Shown: positions 10,331 through 21,556 of the stretch, piece after piece
How positions within the stretch are numbered: position 1 is the stretch's first letter
Layout of the letters: every line of letters starts with the position of its first letter
Assembly: GCA_035578155.1 (NCBI GenBank)
Contig: JAPWDM010000001.1
Coordinates: 14,300,725 to 14,364,724 of the forward strand
DNA length: 64,000 bases
Source of the DNA: Brachynemurus nebulosus
Taxonomy: Eukaryota > Arthropoda > Insecta > Neuroptera > Myrmeleontidae
Direction: 5' to 3'
Translations under genes and position numbers: made by a program
Notes under the pieces: generated by a model
What the model was told of the DNA's origin: nothing
The model's input: the letters and a program-made list of their open reading frames with translations, nothing else
The model's database searches: none

Positions 10331-11146
10331 ACATTCTTTCTGAACGGGACACCCTGCTGTCAAAAATTGGTGTTGCTTAAAATAGATCTGCAATATCTCA
10401 AATTAAAGGTTAAGGACTCTATTTTTCAAATATGCGTGGCAAAATTGTCCTCAGACAACAGTGATTTCAATATGGCGGCTGGAGAATATAAAAGCGTTTT
10501 TTATGGTGACCTGGTGAGATATGGTGTAGTAGCTGAATTTTCCTTGCAGAAATTCATCAAACATTTGAATTGCAATAAGTAAACTGATTTCTAAAACTAT
10601 TTAAAAGTACACTACTAGGTCAAGTTAAAAAGTACGATAAGCTAAAAAAATAGGCATTTTTAAAATAAAATATGAGTGAGTTGTTATTGTTAGAAAAAGT
10701 TTAGGTATAAGATTGAAAAGTTTGGTTGATTTGTTTGTCATTAAATAGCTATATTTTATAACTATTTAAACCATTTGCACGGTAAAATCTAATTACTAGT
10801 TTGCCATTACGTTGAGCCTTACTGTACAAATTAAACAAATTTGAAAATCTTATTAAGAGTAACATTTGACAGACAACTCATTATAATTACGTCTTCTTCT
10901 GGAGTGTGGTTACAAATAGGTAACGACGTAGGTCGCCTCTTTATATTATTATCATTAATATTTCAGTTGTTTTTGTTTAATTAGGTTGGATTATATTATT
11001 ATATTATCTCTTTCTAACTCGTAATGTTAAATCGAGAAGGAGTATTTTTAAGGAGTATTAAAAATTTTGTATTCAGTTATTGGTTTAAAATCTATATGAC
11101 GTCATTTTGAAGGGTTGAACTTATTTGTGACGTAATTGTCTAAATA
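10080..11146 (-). repeat. right outer arm of the nested long inverted repeat
   Basis: Reverse complement of 5,489-6,485. It includes a long (TA)n at 10,266-10,328 exactly where the left arm has only a few TA units, plus a C-run at 10,240-10,250 matching a G-run at about 6,334-6,345. The 112- to 118-codon frames in both arms are mirror copies with microsatellite-encoded Tyr-Ile runs and are not credible genes. Confidence 0.88.
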
Positions 11147-11494
11147 TAAAATTTCAGGTATAGGTACCTATTGGGTCGTAGTCTCCCGCTGAAAAATTTT
11201 TGTCTAACCGTGGAAAACGAAAAAATGTAAAATATCAATTTTTTATTACTGTATACAGCAATCTATGCACGATTTATAAAAAAAATCATACAAATTGTTA
11301 GTTGCTATGTATTTGCAAAAAAATAATGTTTGTAATTTTAAAAACTAATAACTAAGGTTACTACATATATTGTTTCTTACTGGCATTCTTAAATTAAACG
11401 TTTGTGATCTAAATTTATTCAAATTTAATTAATTATTTGCTATTATTGGTTCTGTAAATCATTAATCCTATTTACTATTACCAACAAAAATACA

Positions 11495-11820
11495 AAATAC
11501 CCCTGTCGCAGCATCCTGCATAACATAGCGAATTTCCATTTACAAAAGTACGTTTTTCTCGTTTTTCTCGGAAACTAGTTGATATAGAGTAACTGTAAAT
11601 AAAAAAACCTTCTTTATGTGATTTTTCCGCCTCATTCCGCCAAATTTTTTTCGTGAAATGAAATTTTTCGTGAAAAAAATTTACAATTAGTTTGTGAAAA
11701 AAATTTATAATTAATTTTTTATTTAGAATTACTCTATAGCAACTAGTTTCCGAAAAAAACGTAGTACTTTTGTAAATGGAAATTCGCTATGTTGTGCAGG
11801 ATCCTGCGACAGGGGTATTT
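11495..11820. repeat. head-to-head palindrome of HINE-like 5' termini
   Basis: Both ends are the conserved 5' terminus of the dispersed family. AAATACCCCTGTCGCAG reads inward from 11,495 on the plus strand and from 11,820 on the minus strand. Arms of about 110 bp match each other (ATAGCGAATTTCCATTTAC, ACTAGTTG-TATAGAGTAA). The centre has A/T-rich inverted words such as TTTTTTTCGTGAAATGAAAT. The right end joins the remaining A block without a gap at TTTATGTAAC. A normal copy has a single 5' end here (59,348-59,455), so this one has a duplicated, inverted 5' end. Confidence 0.8.
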
Positions 11821-12046
11821 ATGTAACCTTTTCTCCTCTTTTAAATAGTGTAAAAAAATTTCACAAAAATTCTTGAATAAGTGGAAATTTTGGCAAAAAA
11901 ACAATTTTTTTCAAGAACAAAATCCATGTTCCTGGCATCGGACATGTCTGGCTAACGAACTTATCCAACGGTTTGGGACTTCTAGTATTTTCACCAAATT
12001 TCGTAAAGCTAGGACATTTCGTTCGAGAGTTATCGTGCGGACACAT

Positions 12047-12122
<76 letters not shown>
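11821..12122 (+). mobile_element. HINE-like A block plus (TA)n, B block missing
   Basis: Matches 59,451-59,757 and 37,318-37,576. Shared words are CTTTTCTCCTCTTTTAAAT, AAGTGGAAATTTTGGCAAAA, CATGTTCCTGGCATC, CACCAAATTTCGTAA, and TTTCGTTCGAGAGTTATCGTG directly before the microsatellite. After the (TA)n there is a short (TTA)n and then unrelated sequence, so the 3' half has been lost or replaced. Confidence 0.85.
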
Positions 12123-12128
<6 letters not shown>

Positions 12129-12142
12129 ATTATTATTATTAT

Positions 12143-12925
12143 ATATATGTGTATAGCTTTTATTGGTAATTGCTTAGTTTGGCGCAGGAGGGTCGCAGTT
12201 GGGCCAATTTATGTAAACCATTTTCCAAATTGTGTTAAATTTGCCGACTGAATCGAGCGACAAGTTCGAACGCTGGTTTGCGATTTTATAAATATATTTC
12301 ATATGAAATAGTCAAAAAGTAAAGACATTTGCATTTTTAAAACAAAACTAATATCATAATTTAGTAAGTTTAAAATAATTCATATTGTCGGAAAAAAGAC
12401 ACAAGAATTTCCTAAAATTAATTATCTCTTTTGATTCTACTACTACAATATTATCGAACACCACAAAGTAAATTATACATTTGTATTTTACAACAAATAC
12501 TTCGTTGTTATATTAATCCAAGAGTATAACCTTCTTATCACATGATTTTAGCATGGCCTATTCTCTCATATCCGCTCCCTTTTGATGATCTACGAAAATT
12601 AATTAAATGAAAAATAAAATTAATATAAGGGACATATTTTAGTCTAGAGAATGATAATTTCGTCTTTTTTTACGGCCTAATAAAAAAAATCTATTACATT
12701 TATACCATCGAATTTTTTCACTTATTTGTTGATGTTTTTAAGAAGATACAAAAAAATTTAATAAAAAAAATTGAAAGTTTACGGATTTTACGTTGAAAAT
12801 AATGTGAACTAGCAATTGAAATATTTATGATAAATCTATAGTTCATCTGACAGTCAATAAACAATACATTAAAATTTTAGCGTTGCTAAGACGGCATAAT
12901 CTTACCTATAATTTTTTATTTTATA
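12143..12925. other. AT-rich DNA without recognisable gene
   Basis: Follows the (TA)n/(TTA)n tract. A slightly GC-richer stretch at 12,180-12,290 has no partner in the window. No coding or RNA signature was seen. Confidence 0.45.
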
Positions 12926-13796
12926 AACCGTGAGCAAGTGACAGGTGAAAGGCGGTGAGTTTTTTTTGACGTACCTTTTTGAGGAGTGATAATCCTCAGC
13001 ATGTTAATGAAAATAAACAATATATTAACCGTCGTGTCGCCCCGATAACGCGGAAACGGAAAACGGATTTTTTCGTCAGCACGTTTTTGGGGATTTTTTA
13101 TGTTTTCTTTTTACTTATTATTACTCGTACATAAAATGAAAGAAATGATGCAATAATGGCCATCGAAAAAAATTGTCAAAAAGTTTCCATTAATCGAGAG
13201 AGTAGAAATAAGAGTGTTAATTTGTAGAAGAATTTTGAAGTTTTCCACAACTTTTTTTACCTGTCAATTAAAAGAGGGAGAGGTAAAGCTATAAGTAGCC
13301 GATAAATGAAATGGCAGGTGATTATTTCAACTCAAAAGAAAAATCATGGAAAAGTCTTAAAAATTATTGCAAAATATTTTCGCGGAAAATTTCACTTTGT
13401 AATGTCCAAGCCACCTGCCATTTTTTTATCAGCTACATACAGCTTGGACTTTTCTACTTTTAATTGGCAGGTAAAAAAAGTCGTGGAATTTTCAAAATTT
13501 TTAAAGCTTGCAAGTTAACACCCTTATTTCCACTCTTTCCGTCAGTGGAAACCTCCTGCCATTTTTTTTTCGATGGGTATTCTTGCACCATTTCTTTAAT
13601 TTTATGTAATGGCAGGTAAAAAGTAAACATCAAAAAACCCAAAAATGTGCTAACGAAAAAATCCGTTTTCCGTTTTCGCGTTAACGGGGCCACGATTAAT
13701 ACATAACTTATCATCGTTGGCACACTAGAGATGACCACTCCTCAAAAAGACAGGTAAAAAAAATCACAAACTTTCACCTATCGCTGGCTCACGGTC
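12926..13796. mobile_element. TA-flanked palindromic (foldback) MITE, 871 bp
   Basis: Termini are ACCGTGAGC at about 12,927 and GCTCACGGT at about 13,787-13,795, each next to a TA. Arms of about 430 bp are imperfect inverted copies. Shared words include TTTTGAGGAGTG, GGAAACGGAAAACGGATTTT / AAATCCGTTTTCCGTTTTCG, and GGCAGGT / ACCTGCC several times. The centre is near 13,360. Tc1/mariner-type elements duplicate TA, which fits, but the superfamily is not certain. The 92-codon frame on the minus strand inside it is an arm artefact. Confidence 0.8.
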
Positions 13797-14130
13797 TACT
13801 GTACAAGTAAACGCAGCGTCCCCCACCAGCCAAAACGGTCGCATGCTATCTAAAATATCAAAGAGGAGCAGATATATAAGAGAACAGGCCATGCTAAGAT
13901 CACTTGTTTTTCGATGTCGCTAACTCTTAGATTATAACATTCAAGTTTTATGTCCTTTGAGAATGCAAAAGTGTGCAAAAAAAATGACCATTTGTGACAA
14001 ATTTTCCATATTGCGCCATCACAACAACAGAAGTAATTTCGTAGCAACAAATAAGGCTACTACACTCGTGTATTATGTACTACCAGTGGTGCCACTAGTG
14101 CCACTGGTGGTATTAAATAATACATATATA

Positions 14131-15747
14131 TGAGTCGTATAGTTCCAAAACTGGCCTTGTCCATTTTGTAAAATTTTTTCAGGAAACGCAAAAAACTGTT
14201 ACTAGTACACATGACCTCTAAAATATTCAGATGGTAAGTTTTTTCAACACTAAACTGATGTTGGATTAAGAAACATTAATAAAAATTATGAAATATTGCA
14301 TAGTTTTCTATTAAATAGCTTTTTAATTTTGGACAAGGCCACTTTTGGAACTAAATCACGGATAGGGTCAGTTTTGTAACTAACCCTATTGGATTAGAAA
14401 GGTTTTGAAAATGACATATTCTGAAGGGTTTAAAGTAAGCAACACAGAATTGACCTTCAAAACACTTATTTACTAGACTATTACACTGAGAGAAAAATAA
14501 CAACTTAAAATTAAATACGATCCTTATTATTTCAATAATGTACAGCTTAAAAAAATATATTGAAATAATAGGGAACTTTTGTTTTAATCAATATTATTCA
14601 GCTTTAAAATATAAAGTTTTTCTACATTGAAACAATAAATTTCAACATTACTAGACTTTCGCTAATGTTTTACATTGAATCAATATATGGTTTTTATTGA
14701 TATTAAATTGTTTTTTCTCTGGGTGTACATTTCCAAAATAAACTATTTTCATAAAGGCTCCTACAGATAAGATGGTGAATTTAACTAAGGCCCAACCAGG
14801 GTATTGAGCGCCATGGTAATGCTCGCCCTTACACATGTATTCCGTAGCTGCAGTAATGGGCCAAGCTAGCTTTGTGTTTTCAAGTTATACGAAAATGTTC
14901 AATTTGAACTTTTCCTAATTTCCTATTTTCTATTCGCTCAAGTGCATATATTTGTGCAAGTGTTATGAATATATTTGCTTGTAGGATTCTAAGAGCTCCA
15001 CAAAACGATGCATGTAGTTTCCCAAAACAAGGAATTTAGTTAAATGTGGAGTAAAGATGAGTTAGAGGTAAGGAACATACAAAAACCAGTGCTCTAAACA
15101 AAACTGTTTGCTAACTGCGATATAAATTTAGCGATAACTTGTCTTTAACTTTTCAGTTCACTTTTTTGTGACAGCAGTCGTGTTTTTTAATCGATGGTAT
15201 TTAAAAAGGCCTTTCCAGTGAGTAACACTGGTTATGATCCTTTATTGATTCAATGATGTCAATGATGTTTATGTCCGGACCATTATTTACTGACACTTCT
15301 CTGAGAGAATTTCTGTAGAATTCCAATTCTTCAATACTTTTCCATTCGTTTCTATTCGACGTCTTGCTACAATACATTGTGATACATACTACTAAAATTA
15401 ACTGATAGATATATTGTATTATTGATATTATGTTCTCCTAATACAATAGTGTTTGTAGCGTTTTAAAACTACTGTCGAGTAGCTGAGTGCTCATACTAAA
15501 AAATGGTTCGAGTGCAAAGGGCTAGTTTTGAAAATTAGATAAGGCTAGTTATGAAATTGATACAGGAGTGGATAAGGCTTGTTTTAGAAATAACTTCAAT
15601 TGTTAAATTTAATTTACACCGGGAAAGAATTTTTTTGAAAACTAATAATTACTGCTACAGATGGCAATTTAACTGCACAATAATACAGCGTCACTAACTC
15701 TAAGTCGATTTTTTGTGGACAAGGCCACTTTTGGAATATACGACTCA
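14131..15747. mobile_element. TIR element with repeated subterminal words, ~1.6 kb
   Basis: The ends are inverted: TGAGTCGTATAGTTCCAAAA at 14,131, and on the minus strand from 15,747 TGAGTCGTATATTCCAAAAG. Each continues into TGGCCTTGTCCA. The word TTCCAAAAGTGGCCTTGTCC also occurs inverted at 14,332-14,352, and weaker versions (AAGGCTAGTTATGAA, AGGGCTAGTTTTGAA) lie near 15,516-15,580. Terminal plus subterminal repeats are typical of cut-and-paste DNA transposons. No transposase frame is present and I see no clear target duplication, so the superfamily is open. A smaller MITE (14,482-14,727) is nested inside. Confidence 0.65.
14482..14727. mobile_element. nested MITE with TACACTGAGAGAAAA termini
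   Basis: The left end TACACTGAGAGAAAAATAAC and the right end, read on the minus strand, TACACCCAGAGAAAAAACAA form TIRs. Internal inverted words flank ATTGAAATAATA. Length 246 bp. The ends resemble those of the larger element at 34,890-35,924, so both may belong to one TA-inserting family. Confidence 0.6.
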
Positions 15748-16929
15748 AATGTGTGTTTGTCAATTTGCGTCTACTATGCATTCACTGCTATCTTATTCTC
15801 TACAGTCTACAACAATAATATGTCATTGTTATTAAAAGGAGTGAGATGTGAGTTTGAGTTGAGCGTTGAGCTTCAACATGTTATTGTCAAGTCAATGTAA
15901 AATACACTGTGAAAGTAACAAACACAAGTTGGTTTTTACGGTTTTTGTAACAACTACGCGAATATTATAAGGTAACGTATGTGCGTTTTTTTTTTTTTTT
16001 TTGGACGGAGTTTATCAAGCTCATGGTTAAACATATCCGGTAGCTTTAACTAGGGACCGTAAATTTACCGATTTTTTCATGTATCGGAATTTTCCTAATT
16101 TTTTTTTTTTTTTTTGAATTGGTATATCGGTAATTTCTCAATATTTTCCGAAAGTATTAAACTATCGAGAGGGGGATAGTCGGGACTGTAGCCCCGGGAT
16201 CCGAATCTAAAAATGAGGTCCAGTCAAAAGAAAATGAACTTTTTTTTAACTTGTATTTTGGGGAAAATTTTTTAAAAATTTTATTTGACCACAGAGCTTG
16301 TCATTTTTTTTCACGCCTCTGGAGAGACGCAGGTTGTACTATAAGTTAAAGAAAATGTCTGAAGCCTCCAAATGCTTTGATATTTTATTCATTTTTCATT
16401 TTTCCTATTTCATCTTGTTTCAACTGTTTAGTTCACTTTTTACGCAGTTAGATTTTCTGATTTTTTAGCGAATTTTTATTTTTAAAGTACAAGGAATGCC
16501 CACAGGTATAAAAAATAGTGAAAAACAATATTTGGTGCATCTATCTTAAAGCTGGATCTACCAAATGCTTGCAGCTTCCGTTACGAAAAATGGTTCACCT
16601 CTTGGTATGGTGCGTCTCTCCCGAAATCACCCTATATTTTTGAAGGCCCAATACTGCAAGTTTAACTGTAAAATAATTTGTTATGTGGTAATTATGGTGT
16701 AGTATAAGTTTAGCATTCCACAGTTTAGAGTTACGTAGGAGCAGGGAGACTATTCTTGAAACGTGTTATGATATAATATGTTATTACCTACTAGTTTGGA
16801 AACAAACAGGATTGTGACAATGGTGTTCTGTTGACGAAATTTATTTATGGTACTAGTTTTGATTTCCGTCTACTTTCTTATTTATTTGAAATATATAAAA
16901 ATCAAAACTGACTGACCGAGAGAAAATTT
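15748..16929. other. AT-rich DNA without recognisable gene
   Basis: Holds poly-T runs (about 15,988-16,002 and 16,100-16,116) and a GC-richer patch at 16,165-16,215. No paired ends, target duplications or coding features were seen. Confidence 0.4.
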
Positions 16930-17818
16930 ATTCAGTTATGACAGTTGACTATAAAAAAGCGGGTTATTGGTTTCAACTTTGTATATTACTAACAGATAGG
17001 AAAGAACACAGGCGATTTTTTACCGTGGGAAAGTATCTCAGTCCCGTGGGAAATTTCATTCCTGTGGAAAAATATATTTTAAATGAAACAAAAAAAGATT
17101 ATTTGACTTTGTTCGAACTTACCATGTTGTTAGGAGAACGATATATAGCGATAAATATAGGTTACCTTTTACCCCGAGAAAGACTCTCATTCCCATTCCA
17201 ATTTATTTAAAACGAAACAATTAAATAACGACAGCTGACAGTTAAGAAAATGGAAGATTGATTTTAAATTTTGTATATTGTTTACAAAGGGAACAAAAAA
17301 GGACACAGACTACTTTCTACGTCGGAAGATATCTGAATCCTGTGAGAAGTCTTATTCCCGGGGGAACATATATTTAAAACCATATGAAAAAGGATCATTG
17401 ACTTCATTTGAACATTTAATATTGAAAAAAAAAATGTGTTATAGTCTACTTTTTATACGAAGAAAACATTTTATTTCCGTGGGAAAATTTCCAAAAGAAA
17501 CTAAAAGTTTTCAGTAGCGACGCGATGAAAGTATAACTTTATACGTTTTAACTAGATGTCATAATTTCAAAAGCCACGAATGAAAGGGCTGAGCGGGTTC
17601 CAGCATACACTACGTCGTCAAAATTAAGGGTACATCTTGACTCAAGGTGTGCCCACATTTTGACACGGTACTGTACTTAATGTTTTGGTACACTGCCGTG
17701 TCAAAAGTATGGGCACTTCTTGGATTAAAATGTGCCCATACTTCTGACGATGTATAATGTATTAAAACTCGCAGAGTCCTTTTATTGCCACGCAGGCGAA
17801 GCCGCGAGTGAATGCTAG
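16930..17818 (+). mobile_element. Helitron-like element, 3' end intact
   Basis: The 3' end at 17,789-17,818 reads CACGCAGGCGAAGCCGCGAG and then ends in CTAG followed by T. This is a hairpin-capable GC-rich terminus plus CTAG, as in insect Helitrons. Internal words TTACCGTGGGAAA, GTCCCGTGGGAAAT and TTATTTCCGTGGGAAA, and the segment AATTTCAAAAGCCACG, recur in reverse complement in the minus-strand copy at 53,481-53,830. The body has two diverged tandem units, about 16,938-17,230 and 17,231-17,520, each starting near TGACAGTT. The 5' TC end was not located. No Rep/helicase frame is present, so the copy is nonautonomous. Confidence 0.65.
17605..17757. repeat. short hairpin MITE inside the Helitron-like element
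   Basis: Inverted arms: CGTCGTCAAAATTAAGGGTA and GTGCCCACATTTTGACACGG on the left, CCGTGTCAAAAGTATGGGCA and GTGCCCATACTTCTGACGAT on the right, around a short AT-rich centre. About 150 bp. It interrupts the 3' part of the Helitron-like element. Confidence 0.6.
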
Positions 17819-18264
17819 TTTAAAATAAACGAAAATCAAAATATTAGTACCATGAAGAATAAACATTCATTTATTAGTAATAAATTCCACCGACAGAGCA
17901 GCATCGTCACAATTCTGCATTCTTATCAACTTACAAAAATACATTTTTATTTGTTTCCAAACTAATAGCATAACGCAACACATTTCAAGAATAGTACCCC
18001 AGACCTGTTACATCACTATTGTTTTTCATTCTAAATCTACATTCACCTTTTTCACACTCTTAAATAAAGGTAATCGCATTCTCGATGACGTATGGTACAT
18101 GCCTCAGCCGTTCAACTTCCGTTTAAACTTTTATTAGGAAAAATAAAGAAACAAAACCACAAACGGAACTGTAAAATCATGTTAAACTTTCGTTATTTCG
18201 AAAATAAAAGAAGTTCATTTATATCACTAGCACGTACTCTAGTTTAATACTTTTATAAACTGTA

Positions 18265-19615
18265 CAGTAGAACCTCTGATTACGGACACCTCTCTAAACC
18301 GGACGCCTCCTATAGCGGGACAATTTTTCTTATGACGGTGACTTGCGACACTAAAACCCATGCATTCAACACTCTTTTTTTGACGAAGACATTAGTGTCC
18401 GACCGAAATTTGGGTACTTTTGACCCATGAAAAATATATTAAAAAAAAATAATAAAATATAAATAATATTTTTTTTAAATTCTTTATACAATAGTCAATA
18501 ATATCCTTAATAGAGATTTAAAAAAATTTCATTGTTTATACCTGTTTTTTAATTGTTAATTTCGCGCCCTCACAAGTATGCGTCCCCTACCTTTAAAATA
18601 CCTTTAAGTATTTTTTCAACCAGACAAATTTTTTTTATATTCTTTATTGAAATACAAACAAAAAAGGTCCTATGACTTTTCACGATCAAGTTAATATTTT
18701 TAGAGATATGAATTTTTAAAGGTTCGAAAAATATTGAATCTTTAAAAATTCATATCTCTAAAAATATTAACTTGATCGTGAAAAGTCATAGGACCTTTTT
18801 TGTTTGTATTTCAATAAAGAATATAAAAAAAATTTGTCTGGTTGAAAAAATACTTAAAGGTATTTTAAAGGTAGGGGACGCATACTTGTGAGGGCGCGAA
18901 ATTAACAATTAAAAAACAGGTATAAACAATGAAATTTTTTTAAATCTCTATTAAGGATATTATTGACTATTGTATAAAGAATTTAAAAAAAATATTATTT
19001 ATATTTTATTATTTTTTTTTAATATATTTTTCATGGGTCAAAAGTACCCAAATTTGAGATTTTTCGAACTTTTAAAAATTCATATCTCGAAAACTATTAA
19101 CTTTATCGTAAAAAGTCATAGGACCTTTTTTATTTGTATTTCAATAAAGAATATAAAAAAAATTTGTCCGGTTAAAAAATGACAATTCCTTGCAATTGTT
19201 TAAACAACTTCCGGTTTAAGCAATATGGCCCCGGGTTGCCCCCTGGCAACATGCATTTATATCATCAGTAGGGCAATGTCAACAGGATCGCATAAAAAAA
19301 TTGAGGTGGAATAGTTTTCGGTACTCATGCGCCAGTACCTCCCGTACTATACCTCTATTAACCGGACGCGAGCACGTCTAGTGCCTATGTATACCTATAT
19401 GAGTTAGGTATAATTGTTCATGTTTTAACTTGTTAACAGCGATTCTAATGTGACGATGCATTTGTAATGGTTATAGTAAAAAATTAAAAAAAAATTGAAT
19501 TAAAAAATTAGTTATGAATACTACATTATTTACTCTGCCCCTATTAAACGGACACCTCTGTTAGCCGGACAAACTTTTGGGCGACACTGCTGCCCGGTTA
19601 ACAGAGGTTCCACTG
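18265..19615. mobile_element. pogo/Tigger-like nonautonomous TIR element, 1,351 bp
   Basis: The left end CAGTAGAACCTCTGATTACG at 18,265 and the right end, read inward on the minus strand from 19,615, CAGTGGAACCTCTGTTAACC are both flanked by TA. The subterminal words CCGGACGCC / GTCCGGCTAAC are inverted too. TIRs beginning CAGTRGAACC with 'nnCGGA' words and TA duplication are typical of the pogo/Tigger branch of Tc1/mariner. No DDE transposase frame remains. The interior is dominated by a 315-bp inverted repeat (separate entry) and a third partial copy at 19,056-19,185. Confidence 0.8.
18406..19055. repeat. near-perfect 315-bp inverted repeat, 20-bp spacer
   Basis: The left arm is 18,406-18,720 and the right arm 18,741-19,055. 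They have equal length (315 each) and I found no mismatch when reading one against the other. The spacer is 18,721-18,740. Landmarks in order are AAATTTGGGTACTTTTGACC, CGCGCCCTCACAAGTATGCG, AACAAAAAAGGTCCTATGAC and AGAGATATGAATTTTTAAA. A diverged direct copy of the inner part lies at 19,062-19,185 (TCATATCTCGAAAACTATTA, GTCATAGGACC). Arms this similar imply a recent inverted duplication or ongoing conversion. Confidence 0.93.
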
Positions 19616-19617
19616 TA

Positions 19618-21449
19618 CTATATTATGGATTTAAAGGTACTAAAAAATGGGTCTGAACATAATTTTGAAGCTTCGTGAAAGCTACCACTAGAATAAAATG
19701 GATGTGGACGGTTATTTTTCCAACCCTGAACGTTCATCGTTTATATCCTGACTTTTCATACTTTTCCACTTTTTTTTTTTATATATTTACTTGAAGATGA
19801 CAGTTAAAGTCTAAATGTTTCAAACATCTTCAATGAATTTAGTCACAGTGAAGATGGCTCTGTCAAAGTAAGTTGCTTTATTTCAATCCTCCCCATATTT
19901 CCTTTCATTCGATAAGTGTGTTTGCGTGTGGTGGCAAAGAAGGTAAAAGAAGATTATAAGAACACTAAAAGAGAAAAAAAGTGATAATGTAGAAAGTGTC
20001 AAGTATAAAGCATTTTAAGTCTCCAGTTATTTTTCGTTCACCATCTATTTACCAAAATTATATTTACACGACGTACGTATGTTATTTACTGCGTTGTGTG
20101 TTTGGACAGACAAAGATGAAAAAACTCAATTTAAAATGACAAGTTAATACTGATTGACAAAATCTGATGGCTCTCACATAGCAAGAGCAAACCCCTTTTA
20201 ATTTTACGAAAGGAAAAAAGCTGATTTAAAATAAAACCCCTTCTAGCTAGTACCTACCAACTTCATGCGAAAATGTTACTTATTGGAAATTGTGTCAGAT
20301 TAGTAAAAATACGCGTTCATGGAATTTTACCCGTGAGATACGTACATTTTATTTTTATGTTGCTTAATTGAAATTCTTTAAATAATCCTCATATTTATTT
20401 CTAATAATAAAACGCATATAGAACAAAAAATTACAACAAAAAACCACAGTTTTTCCTTTCTACTTAAGTGTTCTTGCTTAATATTTATCATTTTGGCGTG
20501 AATCACCCATCACGCTTATTTAGATTCGATAATATTTGAGAAAACTTAAGCTTCGACGAATTTTTGTTGCACAGGATTGATTTTCTATTATAGCTAATTA
20601 AATTTAATTTTTAGGGTTCTCAAGAAAAATCTTGGAACCCTTCTAATTTCTTCGCGTGCGTTTATCCGGCAGTCCCTCTATAGTCTCTTTCTATATTATA
20701 ATCTTTCGGCCTATAAGCATGATATTTTGCGCAGGACGGGTAAGAGGGGGCGAGACAAAGTGTGAAGACCTTTTTTTCTGTTCGTCAATTCTATTTTGAT
20801 TTATACTTACTAACAGTAAGAAAATTTTTCTAATTTCTTGAGTATGTTTCTTGTAAGAAAGTAACCTTAAAATAAAGTTAAGATTCCTTTTATCATCTTT
20901 ACGCTCCATTTACGAAATATTGAACTTCAAAATACCTAAAATTTTTTGTTTTACGAATTTTTCAAAATTTAAAAAAAATACACATACTAGCGCACTTGAT
21001 AAGAAGATTCAGTTAAAATTATTTTGGTTATGTCGGCAACTTTCGCAAATATAGGCCATCAAATTTTCGCCAATCAACTAAAAAAATATTAAGAAAATGG
21101 TTCTCAACGAGAAACTACCGTCATACACTGACATTATTGTTTGTTCACTGGCCTACATTCAAGACTCTTAAAGGATATATCTTTCTTTAAGAGCAATCTA
21201 GAAAACCAAACTACCACCTAATTGACTGACAATGTAACACTGATAGAATATGATTAGTAATAAAAAAAAAAATATAAATAAATATCATTTACCTATTTTT
21301 ATCTCTGCTCTGAAAGTTCTGAAAAGTTCCAATGGCTATGGAACCCCAACTTAATGTGTGTTAGCCAGACATTAAGTCAGGCGAATTTTATTGTAATTAA
21401 AATGCACTTTTTAAGTATTACTAAAAACAATTTTGGACATAAGTATATG
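19618..21449. other. AT-rich DNA, one small hairpin repeat, no gene
   Basis: No coding frame was recognised. A hairpin at 20,613-20,641 has stem AGGGTTC/GAACCCT and is followed by a GC-richer stretch (CTTCGCGTGCGTTTATCCGG, about 20,650). This layout resembles the abundant lepidopteran-type repeat with an AGGGTTCCG...GGAACCCT hairpin, but a search is needed to decide. Confidence 0.4.
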
Positions 21450-21556
21450 CAGCGCCGCGCCGGCGAGAGAGTCAGGTAGGGCAATTTTCCGGGGACCTCG
21501 GTCTAAAAAGGGGGCTCGGAGCCTCTGTTAGGGACCCGAACAAAGTAAGGAAACCA

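Noticed and set aside
10226..10582. 118-codon frame through the right outer arm
   Set aside because: Half of it is (TA)n; the rest is mirrored in the left arm with indels that would break the frame.
6479..12169. Frames with long Tyr-Ile, Asn or Leu runs
   Set aside because: Direct translations of (TA)n and (TTA)n microsatellites.
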